A stretch of 55,550 bases of DNA from an uncultured Bacilli bacterium (GTDB lineage: Bacteria; Bacillota_I; Bacilli_A; RF39; UBA660): NCBI GenBank assembly GCA_934096175.1, contig CAKOLG010000006.1:1-55550 (forward strand), given 5' to 3'. Below, in pieces: positions 50,563 to 55,550 of this stretch (positions are counted from its first letter, which is position 1; the number at the start of each line of letters is the position of its first letter). The notes under the pieces are model-generated. The model was not told the DNA's origin, made no database searches, and saw only the letters and a list, made by a program, of their open reading frames with translations. The position numbers and the translations under genes were made by a program.

Positions 50563-53220
50563 ATGAATTTGGTAAAATTAAATGAATTGAAAAATAAATT
50601 AAAAAAAAGATATTTTTGGGAAAAAAAGAAAATTTATAATACACTTAGTGTGCTTAATGATGAAGAATTAATGTATTTGTTTGATGATAAAATAATTATT
50701 GAAATAATAAAAGATATAAATGATTATGATTTTTTATTGATGCTTTTTAGTATTGTCCCTGCTAAAATACAAGAACTAATTTGGGGGAATAAAAAGCAGC
50801 AAAAGATCTTATTTTTAGTTAATGATAAATTTGAAAGAATTATGTTTACTCAGTCAAAAGAAGATTTAGAGGAAAATGAATTATATATTTCGGAGGAAAG
50901 AATAAAAAAAATTGAATTTTTGTTAAAAAAAGTAAAAAGTCAGAAGATAATTGATTGTTTAGTAAGTAATGCTTATTTTTTAGGTTATATTTTGCATGTA
51001 AAAAATATACCAGAAAAATTAATAAAAAATATTGATATTAAAACATTGTACATAAATATTATGAATAATTTTTATGATAAGCTTAGTATGAAAACTAAAC
51101 GAAGATGGATTTATAATATGAACCTTATTTCAACTGAATTATTTATACCCGATGATATAAGATTATTTTTACCTAGTGAGGTTAATGTAAGTTCTAAATT
51201 TTCTATTATTGGTATGTTACGTGATAAGTTATTTTATTTACGTAATAATAAAAAAGTGTTAAATTTAGATACTGAATCTTTGAGTAAATTAAACGTTCAG
51301 GAATTAAGTGAATTATTAAATCCTGCTTATCAAGATGTGGTTTTAAGAGATGAATTGTTTAGGGAAATTGATAATGCTATTGATGAAGCAATTGCAAATG
51401 ATACTATTTTAGAAAAGAAATTTGTTGATTTAAATAGTATCTCTTTAGAATTAGGGTATTATATTTTTGATAAAGTATGTACAAAAACTTTTAAGTGTTC
51501 TTCAAATGGATCTAAGATTATTAATTTAATATTTAATTATTTATTTAAAAATGAGTATTCGGAAATTGAAAGAGAACAATTATGTTTAGCGATTGAAAAT
51601 TCTTTTTTAAATGCTGATAAGAATAGTATAATTAATGTATTTTATCAACCTACGGATATGAAATCTTTATTTTTTTTAAGATTTAATATTTGTGGAAGAT
51701 TTATGAATTATTTAAATGGTATTTTTGAAAAACAACTTATTAAAATAAATGTGCGCCATATTAATAAGTTGGTCAGTTATTTAAATGATTCAACACAAGA
51801 TGAAATATCTGATATTTATGGTAAAGCTATAAAGTTGTATTTTGTGTTTGGTTTAGAAAAGGCTTGTAATATTTTAAATGGTAATTATGGAAAGCCACCT
51901 AAAATTTTTTTTGATAATGTAAGTAAGCTAGATGTTTCAGGTGTGGTTTTGGTTAAAGAGGGAAAGCTTTATTTACCGCAATTAAATGAAGCTTTTATAA
52001 ATTTTTTGTTTAGTAATAATAAAGTAATTTTTAAATTATTGCAAGAAGGTAATATTATAAATTCGGGATGGTATTATTTGTATAATAATTTTGATGAGAT
52101 AAGAGAAATGTGTAAAGGACATATCAGGCTTTCTCAAGTAGAAATAATACTTAAAGAAAATTCAAATAATATTAAATACCATTTAGATCCTGATTGTTAT
52201 GCTTTATCAAATATACTATATGAAGTTGGGTTAGGGAATAAAACAAAGCAATCAAATGAAGAGATTTATGCAGAGCTTGTTAAAGTTTATCGTGAACAGA
52301 GGAAAAGAATTTATTCATCAATTCCTTATGTTTCCTTAGTTTTACCTAATAATTATCGATATGAGATTATGAGAATGGATGATTTAGTTGCTTATACTTT
52401 AGGTTATAAGGCTAATTGTTGTATTAGGATTTTAGATATTGCACATAACCATTTGTTGCATGCACTTTTATGTGAAAATGGGCGAATATTAATTATTTAT
52501 AAACCAGATGGTACTATTGCTTCTTTTTCGCCACTTAAGAGAAATGGTGAACTTCTAATTGTTAATAGTATAGAGAAAGTTTCTGGAGATGATGCTCAAA
52601 TATTAGAAGCGTTTATGGAAGCTATTACGGCACTTATGGATAAAACTGCAAGTACTGAAGAAAAGATAAAAGTTGTTTGTATAGGGAAGGAATCGTCTTT
52701 AAAACCTGAAGGTGAAATGTGGCCTACAAATATTAAAACACCAACAATACTGGAAAAAGACGATGCTCTTTATAAAGATACAGACGTTTATCACCGTGTT
52801 TTGTTAATAGTAAAACAGAGTAAAGGGGTTGAATTGGATAAATTAGTTTACGGAAAATTAAATCAGTTATATATGGATGAGCGTAAGCCGATGCAGGTTT
52901 GTACATTTTCTAGGGATAATTATGCAGAGCAATATTTTGTTTTAAAAAAAGTTGATGCTATTAGATTTGTTAATTATCATGGAAAAAGAGAAGAGTTTAA
53001 AAAAAGTGAAAATTATGGAATTAATTATATCTTTTATAGTGATGATTGGTATGTATTAGTTGATTATTCAGGTAAATTGTATTATGAATGTTTAGAATAT
53101 GATTTTCGTGCCAAAAATGAAATGGAAGCAACAGTTGAGGTAATTAAGAGTTGGATTAATAAAAAAGAAGGCGTGAAAGGATTAATTTTAACATTAAATG
53201 GTAAAAAGGTTAGTAATTAA
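50563..53220 (+). CDS. Large cytosolic protein of unknown function
   Basis: 885 residues; no signal peptide or membrane helix. The first 500 residues are Lys/Asn/Ile-rich and helical. A better conserved-looking core (about 590-800) contains YVSLVLPNNYRYEIMRMDD, a GYKANCCIR element with paired cysteines, HNHLLHAL and ENGRILIIYKPDG. This reminds me loosely of PcfJ-like or mobile-element proteins, but I cannot assign a family. ATG 50563 follows AAGAAGGG. It sits between recA and rny, which are neighbours in Bacillus, so it is an insertion relative to that order. Own terminator follows. Confidence 0.75.
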   Translation: MNLVKLNELKNKLKKRYFWEKKKIYNTLSVLNDEELMYLFDDKIIIEIIKDINDYDFLLMLFSIVPAKIQELIWGNKKQQKILFLVNDKFERIMFTQSKEDLEENELYISEERIKKIEFLLKKVKSQKIIDCLVSNAYFLGYILHVKNIPEKLIKNIDIKTLYINIMNNFYDKLSMKTKRRWIYNMNLISTELFIPDDIRLFLPSEVNVSSKFSIIGMLRDKLFYLRNNKKVLNLDTESLSKLNVQELSELLNPAYQDVVLRDELFREIDNAIDEAIANDTILEKKFVDLNSISLELGYYIFDKVCTKTFKCSSNGSKIINLIFNYLFKNEYSEIEREQLCLAIENSFLNADKNSIINVFYQPTDMKSLFFLRFNICGRFMNYLNGIFEKQLIKINVRHINKLVSYLNDSTQDEISDIYGKAIKLYFVFGLEKACNILNGNYGKPPKIFFDNVSKLDVSGVVLVKEGKLYLPQLNEAFINFLFSNNKVIFKLLQEGNIINSGWYYLYNNFDEIREMCKGHIRLSQVEIILKENSNNIKYHLDPDCYALSNILYEVGLGNKTKQSNEEIYAELVKVYREQRKRIYSSIPYVSLVLPNNYRYEIMRMDDLVAYTLGYKANCCIRILDIAHNHLLHALLCENGRILIIYKPDGTIASFSPLKRNGELLIVNSIEKVSGDDAQILEAFMEAITALMDKTASTEEKIKVVCIGKESSLKPEGEMWPTNIKTPTILEKDDALYKDTDVYHRVLLIVKQSKGVELDKLVYGKLNQLYMDERKPMQVCTFSRDNYAEQYFVLKKVDAIRFVNYHGKREEFKKSENYGINYIFYSDDWYVLVDYSGKLYYECLEYDFRAKNEMEATVEVIKSWINKKEGVKGLILTLNGKKVSN

Positions 53221-53229
53221 CCTTTTTTC
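53204..53229 (+). terminator. Intrinsic terminator after the 885-residue protein gene
   Basis: AAAAGGTT (53204-53211) pairs with AACCTTTT (53219-53226), followed by T; the 5' arm lies in the coding end. Confidence 0.75.
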
Positions 53230-53236
53230 TTTTCCC

Positions 53237-53265
53237 TTGAAAAAGTATTATTTTTTTTTTATAAT
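53237..53265 (+). promoter_or_regulatory. Promoter of rny
   Basis: TTGAAA (53237-53242), 17-bp spacer, TATAAT (53260-53265). Confidence 0.7.
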
Positions 53266-53324
53266 AAATTTATAGATGATTAAATTATTATAATTTTTCT
53301 ATAAAGTAAATGAGGAGGTTTAAA

Positions 53325-54878
53325 ATGAATGATAATTTAAATTTCATTTTAGCTTTTCTTATAGGAATTTTTTTAGGTGTTATTATTATACTTATTTTAA
53401 GCTTTATAAGGAATAAAAAAGTTGAAAATAAGGCAACTAAAATGATTGAACAAGCAAAGAAAGAAGCAGAAAAACAAAAAAGAGATTCTTTACTTGAATT
53501 TAAAGAAGAATCTTATCGTTTGAAGCAAGAAGCGGAAAAAGAAATTAAAGAAAAGAAATCTGAAATTAAAGATTCAGAAGAAAGATTGCTTCAAAGAGAA
53601 AAAAATTTGGATAAACGAGAAGAGATGTTGCAAAATAGGGATGCTTTATTAGATCAAAAAGATAATAACTTACTTAGTAAACAAAAAGATTTGCAAGATA
53701 GGGAAGCTAAAATTGATGAGTTGTTGAAGAAAGAAATGGAACAATTGGAAAGTATTGCTAGTTTTTCTAAAGAAAAAGCTCATGACTTGATAATGAAACG
53801 TGTAGAGGAGAATATGTCTCGAGAAATTGCGGAGTATATTAAAGAACAAGAAAGTGAAGCGAAATTGAAAGCTAATGATATTGCTAAAAATTTAATTGTT
53901 AATAGTATGCAACGTTATGCTAATGATGTTACTAGTGAACAAACTGTTAGTACAATTACGTTACCAAACGATGAGATGAAGGGGCGTTTAATAGGCCGTG
54001 AAGGAAGAAATATTAGAACTATTGAGTCTGTAACTGGAGTTGATTTAATAATTGATGATACACCAGAAGCAATAGTTATATCAAGTTTTGATCCTTTGCG
54101 AAGAGAAATTGCCAAGATAACTATTGAAACTTTGATAAGGGATGGAAGGATTCATCCGGCTCGTATTGAAGAAGTATATGATAAAGTTTGTAAAGATATG
54201 AATGAACAAATTACAGAAATTGGTAATAATGCTTGTTATGAACTTGGATTAGCAAAAGTTGACCCTAAATTGGTAAATATTATTGGTAAATTGAATTTTA
54301 GAACAAGTTATGGTCAAAATGCCTTACAGCATTCTATGGAAGTTGCACACTTGACTGGTTTGATGGCAGCAGAATTAGGTGAGAATGTAGCTTTAGCTAA
54401 AAGGGCAGGTTTATTACATGATATTGGTAAAGCGATTGATTTTGAAGTTGAAGGTAGTCATGTTGAATTAGGAGAAGATATTGCTAAAAAGTATCACGAA
54501 GATCCAGTTGTAATTAATGCAATAAAATCACATCATGGTGATGCTCCAGCAACATCTATTATAGCTGTGTTAGTGCAAGTTGCTGATACTTTATCAGCAG
54601 CACGACCTGGAGCACGAAACGATTCTTTAGAGAATTATATTAAAAGATTAGAACAATTGGAGAGTATTGGAAATAGCTTTGAAGGTGTTGATAAAACGTT
54701 TGCAATGCAAGCAGGAAGAGAAGTTAGGGTAATTGTTAAACCTGAACAAATTGATGATGCCGAAAGTTATAGAATAGCTCGAGAAATGAAAGAAAAAATT
54801 GAATCAGAGATGCAGTATCCTGGTACGATTAAAATAACTGTAATTAGAGAAACTCGTGCTCAAGAAGAAGCTAAATAA
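53325..54878 (+). CDS. rny: Ribonuclease Y
   Basis: 517 residues from ATG 53325, 7 nt after GAGGAGG; the ATG at 53310 lies inside the site. N-terminal membrane anchor (about 5-27), long coiled coil (30-180), KH domain with LIGREGRNIRTIE near 221, and HD domain with LLHDIGKA near 362 and KSHHGDAP. It is the membrane-bound endoribonuclease that starts mRNA decay in Firmicutes. It converges with an RNase J gene. Confidence 0.96.
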   Translation: MNDNLNFILAFLIGIFLGVIIILILSFIRNKKVENKATKMIEQAKKEAEKQKRDSLLEFKEESYRLKQEAEKEIKEKKSEIKDSEERLLQREKNLDKREEMLQNRDALLDQKDNNLLSKQKDLQDREAKIDELLKKEMEQLESIASFSKEKAHDLIMKRVEENMSREIAEYIKEQESEAKLKANDIAKNLIVNSMQRYANDVTSEQTVSTITLPNDEMKGRLIGREGRNIRTIESVTGVDLIIDDTPEAIVISSFDPLRREIAKITIETLIRDGRIHPARIEEVYDKVCKDMNEQITEIGNNACYELGLAKVDPKLVNIIGKLNFRTSYGQNALQHSMEVAHLTGLMAAELGENVALAKRAGLLHDIGKAIDFEVEGSHVELGEDIAKKYHEDPVVINAIKSHHGDAPATSIIAVLVQVADTLSAARPGARNDSLENYIKRLEQLESIGNSFEGVDKTFAMQAGREVRVIVKPEQIDDAESYRIAREMKEKIESEMQYPGTIKITVIRETRAQEEAK

Positions 54879-54891
54879 GCTTCTTTTTTTT
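54865..54891 (+). terminator. Intrinsic terminator after rny
   Basis: AAGAAGCT (54865-54872) pairs with AGCTTCTT (54878-54885), 5-nt loop, T-tract. Confidence 0.85.
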
Positions 54892-54894
54892 CAT

Positions 54895-54919
54895 AAAAAA
54901 GCACCATAATATGGTGCTT
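54895..54919 (-). terminator. Intrinsic terminator of the RNase J gene
   Basis: On the minus strand AAGCACCAT pairs with ATGGTGCTT (54899-54919), followed by a run of T (complement of 54895-54900). Confidence 0.8.
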
Positions 54920-55550
54920 ATTTTGTTTTTTCTCTTACTTCCATAATAACTGGTAAGATAATTGGATGGCGTCCTGTTAAGTTACTTATGAATGGATGTA
55001 ATTCTAAGATAATTTGATTTTTTAAATCAGTGTAATTATAAGTATTTTCATTTAAAAATTTGTTAATAATGTCAGTTGTTTTTCTTTCAATTTGATTGAT
55101 TAGTTCAGTATTCTCGTTTACAAGAACGAATCCTCTAGTAGTAATATTAGGTTTAATTAATAATTTTCTAGTTAGAGGGTTGATATTTAAAATTGTGATA
55201 AGAATACCATCACGACTCATTAATTTTCGATCTTTAATTACTACAGAACCAACTTCACCAATACGTGAACCATCAACGTAAACGTCACCAGCTTGAACAG
55301 TTGGTCCACGGTGAATTCCTTCGTTGTCTAAAATTATTGAATCACCATTTTGCATAATAAAAATATTTTCTTTTTTTACATCGCAAGATATTGCTAATTC
55401 AGCGTGTGATTTTAACATACGGTATTCTCCATGCATAGGCATAAAATATTCTGGTTTGATTAGTCTTAGCATCAATTTTAATTCTTCTTGTTTAGCATGA
55501 CCAGATGTATGAATATCACTAAATTCTGAATTTGTTATTACTGTGACACC
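54918..55550 (-). CDS. Ribonuclease J, C-terminal part (runs off window)
   Basis: The minus-strand frame is open from the right edge to TAA at 54918, giving the last 210 residues; the start lies outside the window. HTSGHA near the edge is a metal-binding/substrate motif of RNase J, followed by the LIKPEYFMPMHGEYRML segment and the beta-CASP to C-terminal-domain region (DGILITIL; TTRGFVL). RNase J is a 5'-3' exo- and endonuclease of mRNA decay and rRNA maturation, a partner of RNase Y in Bacillus. Whether it is J1 or J2 cannot be told. Confidence 0.93.
   Translation of the reverse strand, partial: GVTVITNSEFSDIHTSGHAKQEELKLMLRLIKPEYFMPMHGEYRMLKSHAELAISCDVKKENIFIMQNGDSIILDNEGIHRGPTVQAGDVYVDGSRIGEVGSVVIKDRKLMSRDGILITILNINPLTRKLLIKPNITTRGFVLVNENTELINQIERKTTDIINKFLNENTYNYTDLKNQIILELHPFISNLTGRHPIILPVIMEVREKTK

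Noticed and set aside
1..55550. UGA-as-Trp genetic code (Mollicute-like)
   Set aside because: UGA acts as a stop in several clear genes (MFS gene, recA-region and rlmN/prpC overlaps) and Trp is coded by UGG throughout.

Overview
This is a contiguous chromosomal segment of a very AT-rich, low-GC Gram-positive bacterium. It uses the standard code: UGA is a normal stop, for example after the MFS gene and in several ATGA overlaps. Housekeeping synteny is Bacilli-like: dnaD-nth-(retron)-ponA-recU; gpsB-rnpB; rodZ/ymfM-like-pgsA-recA-rny; infC-rpmI-rplT; ftsA-ftsZ-spoIIGA-sigE; prpC-prkC-rsgA-rpe. A threonyl-tRNA T-box and SpoIIGA/pro-sigma-E also point to a Firmicute of sporulating ancestry. AT richness, short intergenic gaps and gene content suggest an uncultured gut Bacilli lineage (Erysipelotrichia- or RF39-like). 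That taxonomic guess is inference.

Layout. (1) 1-5.7 kb: end of an unknown gene, engB, an MFS transporter, der, then a T-box-controlled unit of a 65-residue helical protein and a ThrS that lacks the TGS domain. (2) 5.8-20.7 kb: a type VII secretion (T7SSb-like) locus with the EssC ATPase, a YukD/EsaB ubiquitin-like protein, a WXG100 protein, three tandem pairs of WXG100-like protein plus helical partner, large glycine-zipper/repeat proteins and three DUF4176-like proteins. EssA, EssB and EsaA are not recognisable. (3) 20.8-26.6 kb: a HelD-like ATPase and two paralogous coiled-coil metallophosphoesterases. (4) 26.7-29.8 kb: a surface O-acylation cassette (DUF4358-like, MBOAT, DHHW). (5) 29.8-31.3 kb: infC-rpmI-rplT behind an attenuator leader; IF3 has a non-AUG start and L20 carries an extra C-terminal domain. 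(6) 31.4-42.7 kb: division (ftsA, ftsZ), sporulation (spoIIGA, sigE), rlmN, the PP2C/PASTA-kinase pair, rsgA, rpe, cca, dnaD, nth. (7) 42.7-43.9 kb: a complete-looking retron (promoter, a1/a2 repeats, msr, msd hairpin, retron RT) in the nth-ponA gap, with no recognisable effector. (8) 43.9-55.5 kb: ponA and recU (minus strand), a 30-codon ORF, gpsB, RNase P RNA, a RodZ-like protein, pgsA, recA with a candidate LexA box, a large unknown protein, rny, and the 3' part of an RNase J gene running off the window.

The strongest candidates for new biology are the retron (RT-only as far as can be seen) and the unusual T7SS locus with its three duplicated WXG pairs. Secondary points are the L20 fusion, the TGS-less ThrS and the paired coiled-coil phosphoesterases. 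No tRNA, CRISPR array, insertion sequence or phage genes were seen.
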